Source of the DNA: JADZAI01 sp964390465
GTDB lineage: Bacteria > Pseudomonadota > Alphaproteobacteria > Micropepsales > Micropepsaceae
Length of the DNA stretch: 64,000 nt
Direction of reading: 5' to 3'
Assembly (NCBI GenBank): GCA_964390465.1
Contig: CAYMIJ010000008.1
Location: forward strand, 1 to 64,000
Position numbers and translations under genes: made by a program. This document shows, piece after piece, positions 16,871-26,611 of this stretch (within the stretch, counting starts at the first letter, position 1; each line of letters begins with the position of its first letter). Below the pieces are notes generated by a model. It saw nothing but the letters and a program-made list of their open reading frames with translations. It was not told where the DNA came from and searched no databases.

Positions 16871-17607
16871 GCTGGGTGCCGACGAAAGCCATGATTCTTG
16901 CGGCGGGGCTGGGCACGCGCATGCGTCCGCACAGCCTGACGACACCCAAGCCGCTGATCGAAGTGGCCGGAAAGAAGCTGATCGACCACATGCTCGACCG
17001 TCTGGTGGCGGCGGGCGTGACCTTTGCCGTCGTCAATGTGCATCATCTGGGCGCTCAGGTGATTGCGCATGTGAAGAAACGCCACGACATCGAGATCGTC
17101 ATTTCTGATGAACGCGACGAGCTGCGCGACACAGGTGGCGGCATGGTGGCAGCCCTTCATCACTTCGGCGACGAGCCCTTCTTCTATGCCAATCCCGATG
17201 CGTTGATTGTGGATTCACGCGGCGAGGCGCTGAAACGCCTGGCCCGCTCGTGGGACGAGACCCGCATGGACGCGCTGATGCTGCTGGCGCTGACGGTGCG
17301 ATCGATCGGTTATCATGGGCGCGGTGATTTCATGATGGACGCAGCCGGACGTCTGACCCGCCGCCCGGCCAACCGGATCGCGCCATTTGTGTGGACCGCC
17401 ATCCAGATCTGCCATCCACGCCTGTTCGCCGATCCGCCGGAGCGGGTGTTTTCCACCAATGTCATGTGGGACAGGGCTATTGCGAAGAACCGTCTTTATG
17501 GCCAGCGGCTGGATGGTGACTGGCTGGAGATCAACACGCCTCAGTCGATTGTCGAAGCCGAAACCTGGCTGGAGCGCGAAGGGCTCTGGCACAGGCAGGC
17601 GGCATGA
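16867..17607 (+). CDS. murU: N-acetylmuramate alpha-1-phosphate uridylyltransferase MurU
   Basis: This 246-residue nucleotidyltransferase begins with the NTP-binding loop AAGLGTRMRP (residues 12-21) and the downstream TTPKPL segment. The family makes UDP-sugars from sugar-1-phosphates. Next to AmgK, the expected product is UDP-MurNAc made from MurNAc-1-phosphate, closing the peptidoglycan salvage route. It overlaps amgK and addB by 4 nt each. A generic mannose-1-phosphate guanylyltransferase label is possible on sequence alone, but length and context favour MurU. Confidence 0.9.
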   Translation: MSWVPTKAMILAAGLGTRMRPHSLTTPKPLIEVAGKKLIDHMLDRLVAAGVTFAVVNVHHLGAQVIAHVKKRHDIEIVISDERDELRDTGGGMVAALHHFGDEPFFYANPDALIVDSRGEALKRLARSWDETRMDALMLLALTVRSIGYHGRGDFMMDAAGRLTRRPANRIAPFVWTAIQICHPRLFADPPERVFSTNVMWDRAIAKNRLYGQRLDGDWLEINTPQSIVEAETWLEREGLWHRQAA

Positions 17608-20585
17608 GCGCCCCACCGCCGGGCCTTTACACCATTGCGCCCGGCCGCGCCTTTCTGAACGATCTGGCAGATGGCATCGTGCAGCGCTTTGGCAGCAGCA
17701 GCGATCCGCTGGCGCTGTCGCGTGTCACGATTTTCCTGCCCACCCGGCGCGGCGCACGCACCCTGGCTGCCGAACTCACCAGGGCCGCAGGACGTGATGC
17801 GCTGGTGCTGCCGCGCATCGCTACACTGGGCGATGTCGATGAGGACGAAGGCCTGATCGACGCCGCCGCTGATCTCGGCGATCTGCCGCCTGACATATCG
17901 CGCCTTGAGCGCATGCTCATTCTGGCCGGGCGCATTGAGACCTTCCGCCGCGCGCAGGGATCGCCAGGCGGTTTCAGCGTGGCGCTGTCTCTTGCCCAAA
18001 GTCTGGCGCGCCTGATCGACGAAGCCGCCAACGAGGATGCCGATCTCACCGCCATCCACGATCTCGCCCCGCCGGAACTGGCTGCCCACTGGGAAGCGAG
18101 CGTGCGCTTCCTCGGCCTCGTCACCAGGGACTGGCCCCAGATCCTTGAAGAACGCAAGCGCATGGACCCGGCGGCCCGGCGGGCGGCGCTGATCCGCGCC
18201 TATGCGGCGCGTCTGGACCGCCAACGCCCGGTTGACCCTTTCATCGTCGCGGGCTCATCCGGCAGCATCCGCGCAACCGCCGATCTGATGAAGGTGATCG
18301 CTGGCCTGCCCAATGGGGCGATCGTCCTGAACGGACTCGACACCGAACTTGATGCGATGAGCTGGGATGCGCTGCCGGCCAGCCATCCCCAATTTGCGCT
18401 GAAGGAATTGCTGGATCGGATTGGCGTGACACGCGCAAATGTGGGGCCGTGGCAGGGCAGTGCCGGGGCGACCGAACCACGCACACGTTTTCTTTCGGAA
18501 GCCATGCGCCCGCCGGAAACCACCGAGCGCTGGACTGAAAACGTCGACACCCACCGGCTGAGCGCAGGACTGGATGGCCTCAGCCTGATCGAAGCGGCGA
18601 ACGAGCGCGAGGAATCACTCGCCATCGCGGTGGCGATGCGCGCGGCACTGGAAACGCCGGGGCGCACCGTTTCGCTGGTGACAGCAGACCGGATGCTGGC
18701 ACGGCGGGTAGCCGCCGATCTCAAGCGCTGGGATATCGAGGCCGATGATTCCGCCGGACGTCCGCTGGCAAAAACCGAAGCGGGTGGTCTGCTGACGCTG
18801 GCGCTTTCCGCCAGTGCGAGCGGAGGGGTGCCGCTTGATCTGCTGGCGCTGCTGAAACATCCCGCCGTCACGCTGGGCATGACGCGCAGCGATGTTCTGC
18901 ACCATGCCCGCCTTTTGGAGCGGCGCGTCCTGCGGCCCCTGCGTGTCACCGGCGGCTTTGCGGACATGCGGGCGATGACCGTTGCCTGCGATGATGAAGG
19001 CAGGCCTCTGGCGAAACTGGGGGATGATGTCCGCGCCGGTGTGCTGCGTTTGCTGATGGAGGCCGAACAGGCGCTCGCGCCGCTGACCGCGCTGACTGCG
19101 GGGACACATCGTCTGGCGCGGCTGGCCCAGACCCATCGTTCAGTCATTGAGGCGCTGACGCGCACGGACACGGCCACACTGGGATGGCGTGGGGCGGATG
19201 GTGCCGCCGCATTCGCCGTGCTTCAGGACATGACGGACGCCAATACCACAGGCAGTGCCGACTACACGCTTCAGTCCTATGCGCAGGTGCTGGACCTGTT
19301 GCTGCGTGGGCAGGCTGTGCGCCCGCCTTTGCCGCATCATCCGCGTGTGGCCATACTGGGCCAGCAGGAAGCCCGTATGCAGCACGCGGATCTGATGATC
19401 CTTGGTGGCCTGAATGAGGGTGTGTGGCCCGGCAATCCGGCGGATGACCCGTGGCTCAGCCGTCCGATGCGCGCGAAGCTGGGACTGACGGAGCCGGAAC
19501 GCCGCATTGGTCTTGCCGCGCATGACTTTGTCGCGCTGGCGGCACAGCACGAGGTCATCCTCACGCGTGCGCGCCGGAAGGATGGCGCACCATCCAATCC
19601 CTCGCGCTTTCTGCTGAGGCTGACGACGCTGGCCCAGCAGAGCCCGCAGCGTGTCATCCCGGCGCACCCGTCACTCGCCATCGCACGCGCGCTCGACCAG
19701 TCGGGCATACCGCAACCCGCGTCACGTCCCATGCCCCGCCCACCCGTGTCTGCACGCCCGCGCAGTCTCAGTGTCACGCGCATCGAGACATGGGTGCGCG
19801 ATCCTTACGCGATCTATGCCGAGCTTGTGCTGAAGCTGAAGCCACTCAAGAAACTTGCGCGGGCACTGGATGCGCGAGATCGCGGCGACATGATCCACAA
19901 AGCCGTGGAACTGTTCGCCCTGCGGCCTTCATGGAGCGGTGATCCCTTCGACGTGCTTCTGGAAACCGGGCGGCAGGCCTTCGGGGCCGCATTGAATGAT
20001 CCTGATGTCCGGGCCTTCTGGTGGCCGCGTTACCTGCGCGCCGCCGCCTTTCTGGCCGATCAGGAAACGCGCTGGCGCGAGACACGGGCGCATCAGGTGA
20101 TCGAGCGGCGCGAGGTGCATCATTATGATGACGTCGACTTCACCCTGACCGGCAAGCCCGACCGCATCGACCGGCTGAAAAGCGGTGGCGTGCGGGTGAT
20201 CGACTACAAGACAGGTGCCTTGCCGTCTGGCAAACAGGCCAAGGCCTTCATGGCGCCGCAGCTCCCACTGCTGGCGGCGATGGCGCGCGCCGGCGCGTTC
20301 GGCGCCCAGATGCAGGGTCCGCCGGAAGAACTGCTTTATGTCCAGCTTGGCGGTGGCCGTAAACCGGGCATGGTGATGACATTAAAGGATCCTGTCCTGC
20401 TGACCGACAAGCTCGAAGCGCAACTGAAAGAACAGGTCCGGCTCTTCGACCTGGAAGACACCCCCTATCCCCCGCGCGTCGCCGTCCTGAAGATGGCGAT
20501 GAAGAACGATTACGATCACCTGTCGCGCTTCGCAGAATGGAGCGAAGGTATTGAGGCGGGTGAGAGTGATGAGGGCGACGCATGA
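17604..20585 (+). CDS. addB: Double-strand break repair protein AddB
   Basis: AddB is the partner of AddA in the helicase-nuclease that resects double-strand breaks and loads RecA after a recombination hotspot. The 993-residue protein is an inactive-helicase type subunit with a C-terminal RecB-family nuclease domain: GKPDRIDRL near residue 850 and VIDYKTG near 865 hold the acidic and lysine catalytic residues. It has a single cysteine in the whole chain, so the four-cysteine [4Fe-4S] cluster of Bacillus AddB cannot be present. I see no intact Walker A in the N-terminal part, where LPTRRGART takes its place, as in this alphaproteobacterial branch. It overlaps murU and addA by 4 nt each. Confidence 0.95.
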   Translation: MSAPPPGLYTIAPGRAFLNDLADGIVQRFGSSSDPLALSRVTIFLPTRRGARTLAAELTRAAGRDALVLPRIATLGDVDEDEGLIDAAADLGDLPPDISRLERMLILAGRIETFRRAQGSPGGFSVALSLAQSLARLIDEAANEDADLTAIHDLAPPELAAHWEASVRFLGLVTRDWPQILEERKRMDPAARRAALIRAYAARLDRQRPVDPFIVAGSSGSIRATADLMKVIAGLPNGAIVLNGLDTELDAMSWDALPASHPQFALKELLDRIGVTRANVGPWQGSAGATEPRTRFLSEAMRPPETTERWTENVDTHRLSAGLDGLSLIEAANEREESLAIAVAMRAALETPGRTVSLVTADRMLARRVAADLKRWDIEADDSAGRPLAKTEAGGLLTLALSASASGGVPLDLLALLKHPAVTLGMTRSDVLHHARLLERRVLRPLRVTGGFADMRAMTVACDDEGRPLAKLGDDVRAGVLRLLMEAEQALAPLTALTAGTHRLARLAQTHRSVIEALTRTDTATLGWRGADGAAAFAVLQDMTDANTTGSADYTLQSYAQVLDLLLRGQAVRPPLPHHPRVAILGQQEARMQHADLMILGGLNEGVWPGNPADDPWLSRPMRAKLGLTEPERRIGLAAHDFVALAAQHEVILTRARRKDGAPSNPSRFLLRLTTLAQQSPQRVIPAHPSLAIARALDQSGIPQPASRPMPRPPVSARPRSLSVTRIETWVRDPYAIYAELVLKLKPLKKLARALDARDRGDMIHKAVELFALRPSWSGDPFDVLLETGRQAFGAALNDPDVRAFWWPRYLRAAAFLADQETRWRETRAHQVIERREVHHYDDVDFTLTGKPDRIDRLKSGGVRVIDYKTGALPSGKQAKAFMAPQLPLLAAMARAGAFGAQMQGPPEELLYVQLGGGRKPGMVMTLKDPVLLTDKLEAQLKEQVRLFDLEDTPYPPRVAVLKMAMKNDYDHLSRFAEWSEGIEAGESDEGDA

Positions 20586-23500
20586 GCCCTGACGCGGCGC
20601 TTATCGCTTCTGATCCGGCCAACTCGGCCTGGGTCAGCGCCAATGCCGGGTCAGGCAAAACCTATGTGCTGACCGCCCGCGTCATCCGCCTCCTGCTGGC
20701 CGGTACGCCGCCGGACCGTCTGCTGTGCCTGACCTATACACGCGCGGCGGCCGCCGAAATGCGTGCCCGTGTGTTCGAGGCGCTGGGCCGCTGGGCGCTC
20801 ATCAGCGAGGCCGCCCTGTCAGACGAGCTTGTGCGGCTGGACGGCGTGAAGCCGGATGTCATCCGCATGGCGCGGGCGCGGCGGCTGTTCGCGCTGGCGC
20901 TTGAAACACCGGGTGGGCTGAAGATCCAGACCATCCATGCCTTCTGCGAAAAGCTGCTGGGCCGTTTTCCCGTTGAAGCCAGTGTGCCGGTGCCCTTCCG
21001 CGTGCTGACCGAAACCGAAGCTCTGCATCTCAAGCGTCAGGCGCGGGCCGAGGTGCTGCAGAGCCTTGATGCCGAACAGGCAGAAGATCTGATGATCCGC
21101 CTCGCGCCCTATCTCAATGAACAGGGCTTCACCGAACTGTTTGAGGGTACGAACGCCAGACGCATCGCCATGTATGGCGATGCCGACCCGTGGGCGGCCA
21201 CCGGGCTGGAGCCGGGCCTGCTGCCGGAAGATGTCGAACGTGATGCAGGCTTTGATGCGCCAGAGCGTGTCGCCCTCTACCGCGCGGCCAGGGAGGCCCT
21301 GAGCCAGGGTTCAAAAAAAGATGTGGATCGGGCAGCGGCCATCGACACAGCCCTGCTGGCAGATGATGCGACCCGCTTTGAACGCATGACCGGGATTTTC
21401 CTCACCCAGGATCGAAAGAAGTTTCTCGAGAATTACGTCACCAACCCCACCCGCAAGGAAAACCCTGCACTCTTTGAAAAAATGGATGATGAGCGTCAGC
21501 GTGTTGAAGCTCTGCTTGAGCTGCGGGCGGCGGCTGACTCGGCCTCCATGGTTTCGGCCGTTGCCGGGCTCGCCCGTCTCATCACGCTCGCCTACGATGA
21601 TGCCAAGCGGGCCGCAGGCGGTATGGATTTTGATGATCTCATCCAGGCGGCGCTGCATCTGCTGCGCGATTCAGACGCTGCCCAATGGGCGCTCTACAAG
21701 CTCGATGGCGGCATCGACCACATCCTGATCGACGAGGCGCAGGACACCAGCCCCGAACAATGGCGTATCGTGGAACGTCTGGCAGAGGAGTTCTTTTCCG
21801 GCGCAGGCCATCCGCGCCGCACCGCCTTGCAGCGCACGCTGTTTGCCGTTGGCGATGAAAAGCAGTCCATCTTCTCGTTTCAGGGGGCCGACCCGGCAGC
21901 CTTCGCCCGCTTCCGCGATCTGTTCCAGAAGCGGGCGGCGGGCGTTGAAGCCAGCTTCCGCACCCCGACGCTCAATACGTCGCGCCGTTCTGCCCCGGCG
22001 GTGCTCGCCCTTGTGGATGCTGTGTTTGACGATAACGACCTGCGCCGTGCGGTGGCGGGCGGCGCATGGGCCGATCATGTCGCACACCGCAAGGATGCGC
22101 CGGGCTATGTTGAGCTCTGGCCGCTGACCGAAGTGGAAAAACCCAAAGAGAGCGCCGACTGGGCAAAACCTGTCGATGCACCGCCCGTTGAAGATGCCAT
22201 CACAAAACTCGCTGAAGACCTCGCCTGCGCCATCCGGTCGTGGATTGGGCGGGAACAGATCGGCGATGACGGTGCCCTGCGGCCGCTGACGGCGGGTGAT
22301 GTGCTCATCCTTGTGCGATCGCGCGGGCGTCTTTCCAGGGCCATCATCCGCAAGCTGAAGCAGCATGGCGTGCCGGTGGCTGGCGCCGACCGTCTGGCCC
22401 TGCTCGATCATATCGCGGTGAAGGATCTCATCGCCTATGGCCGCGCGGCCCTGCTGCCGCAGGATGATCTCAATCTCGCGGCTCTGCTGCGCAGCCCTTT
22501 CTTCGCGGTGAGCGAAGACCATCTGTTCCGTCTGGCCCATGGCCGCGCCGGGTCTCTCTGGCAGGCACTCACCAGCGCGGCGCAAAGCGGTCAGGACATC
22601 GTGGCGGCGCAGGCCCATGACGCCCTCTCCGCCGCGATCAACCGGCTGGGCCGCGACTCACCCTTCGATTTCTACGCGCGCCTGCTGGCGGGCGGCGGGC
22701 GCAAGGCTCTGCTGGCACGTCTGGGCGAGGAAGCCGAAGACGTGATCGACGAGTTTCTCGCCGCAGCGTCCGCGTTCGAGGACGTCGATGCGCCCTCGCT
22801 GGAGCGCTTCCTGCACACGCTGGAAGATGAAAACGGCGAGGTGAAGCGCGATCCCGACGCGGTCGGCGGCACGGTGCGTGTGCTGACCGCGCACGGTGCC
22901 AAGGGGCTGGAAGCGCCAGTGGTTATCATGCCCGACACCATGTCGCTGCCCCGCGCGCAGAACACGCCCGATATCCTTGAACTGAATGGCGCACTGGTGT
23001 GGGGCCCGTCAGGATCACCTGAAGCCATCAGGGCCAGCGAAAACTGGCAGGCCGCCGAACACGACGAACACAAACGTCTGCTCTATGTCGCACTGACCCG
23101 CCCGCGCGACCGGCTGATCGTGTGCGGTGCAAGGCCGGGCAAGTCTGGCGCGAAGAATGCCCTCACCTGGTATCAGGCCGTCTTGGTGGGCTTCGAACGG
23201 CTCAAAGAGACATCGCAGATCGACACCCCATCCGGCCCCGGCAAGCGTTATGGCACCTGCCCGCCACCCATTGCGGGAGGTGCTGTAACGCACGCGCCGC
23301 CGGTCGTCCTGCCACACTGGGCCAGCACCGCCGCCGCGAGGGAGGAGCCCGTCAGTGTCGTGCGGCCCTCGCGCCTGACGGCAGACATCACGCTTGATGA
23401 TGCCGCGCGGACACATGGTCTGGCGCGGGGGCGGGCGATCCACCGTCTTCTGCAGAGCCTGCCCGATCTTGCGCCCGACCAGCGCGCCAGCGCGGCGCAG

Positions 23501-23947
23501 CGCTTCCTGGAAAAGAAAGCGCCCTTCATGGACACCGATGAGCGCGCAGCCCTGACAGGTCAGCTTCTGACCATCCTTCAGGATGCCCGCTTTGCTGCCG
23601 CCTTCGCACCCGGCAGCCGGGCGGAGGCAGCCATTGCCGGCAGGATCGCCGCGCTGGGACCGGACGGGTTCATCTCAGGCCAGATCGACCGGCTGGCCGT
23701 GACGGACGAGACCGTGCTGATCGTCGATTTCAAGACGAATCGTCAGCCGCCCGCGACTGAAAACGAGGTGCCCGCCGCCTATCTGCGCCAGATGGCGCTC
23801 TATCGTGAGGCGATGCGCGCCGCCTTTCCGGGACGGATGGTGCAGGCTGCGCTGCTGTGGACCGAAACGCCGGCCATCATGGCGCTCAGCGATTCGATTC
23901 TGGATACGGCGCTTGTCAATCTTGACGCCCTCGCCCGGCGTTCCTAA
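20582..23947 (+). CDS. addA: Double-strand break repair helicase-nuclease AddA
   Basis: The 1121-residue protein is the motor and nuclease subunit of AddAB. The UvrD-type helicase has Walker A SANAGSGKTYVL at 19-30 (Lys26) and Walker B/motif II DEAQDTSPEQW near 383. Motif III (GDEKQSIFSFQGA) and motifs V-VI (LTAHGAKGLE; LYVALTRPRD) follow. The C-terminal RecB-like nuclease has GQIDRLAV near 1032 and VDFKTN near 1047. The start is the ATGA overlap with addB. The complex degrades and processes broken DNA ends in the cytosol for RecA-dependent repair. No frameshift is seen. The gene is followed after 50 bp by trxA. Confidence 0.97.
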   Translation: MSPDAALIASDPANSAWVSANAGSGKTYVLTARVIRLLLAGTPPDRLLCLTYTRAAAAEMRARVFEALGRWALISEAALSDELVRLDGVKPDVIRMARARRLFALALETPGGLKIQTIHAFCEKLLGRFPVEASVPVPFRVLTETEALHLKRQARAEVLQSLDAEQAEDLMIRLAPYLNEQGFTELFEGTNARRIAMYGDADPWAATGLEPGLLPEDVERDAGFDAPERVALYRAAREALSQGSKKDVDRAAAIDTALLADDATRFERMTGIFLTQDRKKFLENYVTNPTRKENPALFEKMDDERQRVEALLELRAAADSASMVSAVAGLARLITLAYDDAKRAAGGMDFDDLIQAALHLLRDSDAAQWALYKLDGGIDHILIDEAQDTSPEQWRIVERLAEEFFSGAGHPRRTALQRTLFAVGDEKQSIFSFQGADPAAFARFRDLFQKRAAGVEASFRTPTLNTSRRSAPAVLALVDAVFDDNDLRRAVAGGAWADHVAHRKDAPGYVELWPLTEVEKPKESADWAKPVDAPPVEDAITKLAEDLACAIRSWIGREQIGDDGALRPLTAGDVLILVRSRGRLSRAIIRKLKQHGVPVAGADRLALLDHIAVKDLIAYGRAALLPQDDLNLAALLRSPFFAVSEDHLFRLAHGRAGSLWQALTSAAQSGQDIVAAQAHDALSAAINRLGRDSPFDFYARLLAGGGRKALLARLGEEAEDVIDEFLAAASAFEDVDAPSLERFLHTLEDENGEVKRDPDAVGGTVRVLTAHGAKGLEAPVVIMPDTMSLPRAQNTPDILELNGALVWGPSGSPEAIRASENWQAAEHDEHKRLLYVALTRPRDRLIVCGARPGKSGAKNALTWYQAVLVGFERLKETSQIDTPSGPGKRYGTCPPPIAGGAVTHAPPVVLPHWASTAAAREEPVSVVRPSRLTADITLDDAARTHGLARGRAIHRLLQSLPDLAPDQRASAAQRFLEKKAPFMDTDERAALTGQLLTILQDARFAAAFAPGSRAEAAIAGRIAALGPDGFISGQIDRLAVTDETVLIVDFKTNRQPPATENEVPAAYLRQMALYREAMRAAFPGRMVQAALLWTETPAIMALSDSILDTALVNLDALARRS

Positions 23948-23997
23948 CTCTTATGGGTGTTTCACCATCCGGTGTGCCGGTAACGGAGTTTCCCACT

Positions 23998-24324
23998 ATG
24001 CCAGCCAAAGTAACCGACCAGAGTTTTCAGGCCGATGTACTGAAATCCGACGAGCCCGTTCTGGTTGATTTCTGGGCCGAATGGTGCGGCCCGTGCCGTC
24101 AGATCGCGCCCTCGCTGGAGGAGCTGTCGAAGGAGTTCGGCGGCAAGGTGAAGATCGCCAAGATCAACATCGATGAGAACCCGAACATCCCCACGCAATA
24201 TGGCGTGAAGGGCATTCCCACCCTGATGATCTTCCACCGGGGTCAGGTGGCCGCCACCCGCGTCGGGGCGCTGCCGAAAAGCAAGATCAAGGAATGGATC
24301 GAGTCGACCGTCGCTTCGGTGTAA
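23998..24324 (+). CDS. trxA: Thioredoxin 1
   Basis: This 108-residue cytosolic disulfide reductase has the active site WCGPC, the preceding DFWAEW and the cis-proline segment GIPTLMIF. The start is the ATG at 23998, with GGAG about 10 nt upstream, giving the usual thioredoxin length. An upstream in-frame ATG (23953) would add 15 unlike residues. It is reduced by thioredoxin reductase and serves ribonucleotide reductase, PAPS reductase and others. It is the last gene of the tsaE-to-trxA run and is followed by a strong terminator. Identification is certain. Confidence 0.97.
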   Translation: MPAKVTDQSFQADVLKSDEPVLVDFWAEWCGPCRQIAPSLEELSKEFGGKVKIAKINIDENPNIPTQYGVKGIPTLMIFHRGQVAATRVGALPKSKIKEWIESTVASV

Positions 24325-24346
24325 CGGTTCAACCAGACGACTGCGC

Positions 24347-24378
24347 AAGCTCCGGCCAACAGGCCGGGGCTTTTCTTT
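24347..24378 (+). terminator. Rho-independent terminator of trxA
   Basis: An 11-bp stem with one G-U pair (24347-24357 with 24362-24372) and a 4-nt loop AACA is followed by TTTTCTTT (24371-24378). It lies 22 nt after the trxA stop and reaches into the last codon of the convergent folC. No T-run is present in the minus direction. Confidence 0.9.
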
Positions 24379-25693
24379 AGCCATTATGCGCCAATACGCG
24401 GCCCGCGAGATAAAGCGAGCCGCCGATGAGAATACGCGGCGGAGTGTCATCTGAATCCAGCGTCACCCGCGCCGCGATCTGGTCCATCGCGTCTTCCAGA
24501 TCCTCCGCCGGGTCCGCGTTCAAACCCACAGAGCGGGCGGCATCGTAGAGCGCCCCAGCCCCCAGCGCGTTGGCCTCGCCGGGGATGGTGATGGTGGAGA
24601 CATGCCGCGCCAGCCCGCGAAAATGCGCAAAGAAGCCCTGCGGATCTTTGGTGTTCAGCATGCCCGTGATGAGGTAGAGCGGACGTGGGGCGCGTTCTTC
24701 CAGATCGGCCAGTGTTTCGGAAATCGCCGCAGCTGCATGCGGATTATGCCCGCCATCCAGCCACAACTCGGCGCCGTCGGGCGCTTCATCAATCAACGGG
24801 CCATAGGTGAGACGCTGCATCCGCGCAGGCCACGCCACCGCGCCCAGACCCTTTTCAATGGCCGCATCGCTGATGATAAAGCGATCCTGTGCACGAAGCG
24901 CCGCGATGGCGGTGGCGGCATTGGCGATCTGATGCACGCCGGGCAGTTTCGGCAGAGGCAGGTCCAGCACACCCGCGCTGTCCTGATACAGCATGCGGCC
25001 ATGTTCCTCGTGCGCACTGAAGTCTTGGCTCCACGCAAGGAGTGCCGCGTTCTGGCGTGCTGCCGCATCGTTGATGATGCCCATCGCTTCGACCGTCTGC
25101 GGGCCGATGACAGCCGGGCAACCGGGTTTGATGATCCCGGCTTTTTCGCCCGCGATCTGTTCGATCGTGTCACCCAGAAATCCCTGATGGTCGAGACCAA
25201 CAGGTGTGATGACGCAAACGAGTGGCGCATCAATCACGTTGGTGGCGTCGAGCAGGCCGCCAAGCCCCACCTCCAGGACCAGCGCATCGGCTGGCACACG
25301 CGCGAAGGCCAGAAACGCCGCAGCAGTGGTAATCTCGAAAAACGTGATCTGCATGCCCTCGGCGGCGCGCTCGCATTCATCGAGCAGGATCTGCAATGCA
25401 TCTTCGCTGATGAGTTGCCCCACCAGCCGAATACGTTCGTGAAAATGCACCAGATGCGGCGAGGTATAGACATGCACGCGCTGCCCGGCGGCTTCCAGGA
25501 TGGCGCGCAGGGTCGCGCAGGTCGAGCCTTTGCCATTCGTGCCCGCCACATGGAAGACGGGCGGCAGGCGGCGTTCAGGATGACCCAGCCGCTCCAGCAG
25601 CTGACGCATTCGATCCAGCGAAAGATCAATCGCCTTCGGGTGAAGGCGCATCAGACGCTGGAGAATGGCATCGCTCGCCGTTTCGGCGCTCAT
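24377..25693 (-). CDS. folC: Bifunctional folylpolyglutamate synthase / dihydrofolate synthase
   Basis: FolC adds glutamate to dihydropteroate and then further glutamates to folates, keeping the cofactor in the cell. The 438-residue Mur-ligase-like protein has the ATP loop GTNGKGST and the family signature SPHLVHFHERIRL. A central ATPase domain and a C-terminal ligase domain (WLDGGHNPHAA) follow. The ATG at 25693 overlaps the accD stop by 4 nt; accD-folC is a well-known neighbour pair in bacteria. It is the last gene of the pyrF-to-folC unit and converges on trxA. Length is normal. Confidence 0.96.
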   Translation of the reverse strand: MSAETASDAILQRLMRLHPKAIDLSLDRMRQLLERLGHPERRLPPVFHVAGTNGKGSTCATLRAILEAAGQRVHVYTSPHLVHFHERIRLVGQLISEDALQILLDECERAAEGMQITFFEITTAAAFLAFARVPADALVLEVGLGGLLDATNVIDAPLVCVITPVGLDHQGFLGDTIEQIAGEKAGIIKPGCPAVIGPQTVEAMGIINDAAARQNAALLAWSQDFSAHEEHGRMLYQDSAGVLDLPLPKLPGVHQIANAATAIAALRAQDRFIISDAAIEKGLGAVAWPARMQRLTYGPLIDEAPDGAELWLDGGHNPHAAAAISETLADLEERAPRPLYLITGMLNTKDPQGFFAHFRGLARHVSTITIPGEANALGAGALYDAARSVGLNADPAEDLEDAMDQIAARVTLDSDDTPPRILIGGSLYLAGRVLAHNG

Positions 25694-26607
25694 GATGCCG
25701 CTTGCGGTTCCGGTGCGGCGTCAGCCGGAGGCGCGGCGGCTTCACCTTTGGCGGGGGAAACGCCCGTCAGCAGACCCATCAGCCGGGCCAATGTTTCCTT
25801 CAGCTTATGACGATGCACCACCATGTCGACCATGCCGTGCTCCAGCAGGTATTCAGCCTTCTGGAAACTGTCGGGCAGCTTTTCACGGATGGTGTTTTCG
25901 ATGACGCGCCGCCCGGTGAACCCGATGACCGCACCGGGTTCGGCGATATGCACATCACCCAGCATGGCATAGGAGGCGACGACGCCGCCCGTCGTGGGAT
26001 CGGTCAGCACGACGAGGTAAGGCAGATTTGCCTCGCGCAGCATTTGCACGGCCACCGTGGCGCGCGGCATCTGCATCAGCGACAGGATACCCTCCTGCAT
26101 GCGCGCACCGCCTGAGGCGACCACCAGCACCAGCGGCACCTTGTCGGCCACTGCGCGTTCTGCACCTGCGATGAAGGCCTCTCCCGCCGCCATGCCCAGC
26201 GACCCGCCCATGAAGGCGAAGTTCTGGGAAACGACCACCGCCGGGATGCCAGAGACCAGTCCTTTCGCCGCAATCACGGCATCCTGCTGGCCGGTCTTGG
26301 TGCGCGCATCCTTGATGCGGTCGGTGTAGCGTTTCTCGTCGCGGAACTTCAGCGGATCGGCGGCAACGGCAATGAACGGCAGCTCCTCGAACGCCGCATT
26401 ATCGAACAGCCACTGAAAGCGCTGGCGGGCACCCGCTTTCATGTGAAAATCGCATTGCGGGCAGACAAGCTGGGCGGTTTCCAGGTCGCGCTGGAAAATC
26501 ATCTCGCCACAGCTTTGGCATTTCGCCCAGAGGTTTTCAGGGCCGCTATCCTTGCCGCCCAGCATCGACTTGATGCGCGGGCGGACGAAATTGGTGATCC
26601 AGTTCAT
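25690..26607 (-). CDS. accD: Acetyl-CoA carboxylase carboxyltransferase subunit beta
   Basis: AccD with AccA transfers the carboxyl group from carboxybiotin to acetyl-CoA, giving malonyl-CoA for fatty acid synthesis. The 305-residue protein has the N-terminal zinc ribbon, CQSC followed 15 residues later by CPQC, and the crotonase-type fold with SGGARMQEG. The C-terminal tail is rich in Ala and Pro. The start at 26607 is 4 nt after the trpA stop, so the gene is part of the trp-acc-fol unit. Length and motifs are typical. Confidence 0.97.
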   Translation of the reverse strand: MNWITNFVRPRIKSMLGGKDSGPENLWAKCQSCGEMIFQRDLETAQLVCPQCDFHMKAGARQRFQWLFDNAAFEELPFIAVAADPLKFRDEKRYTDRIKDARTKTGQQDAVIAAKGLVSGIPAVVVSQNFAFMGGSLGMAAGEAFIAGAERAVADKVPLVLVVASGGARMQEGILSLMQMPRATVAVQMLREANLPYLVVLTDPTTGGVVASYAMLGDVHIAEPGAVIGFTGRRVIENTIREKLPDSFQKAEYLLEHGMVDMVVHRHKLKETLARLMGLLTGVSPAKGEAAAPPADAAPEPQAAS

Positions 26608-26611
26608 GGCG

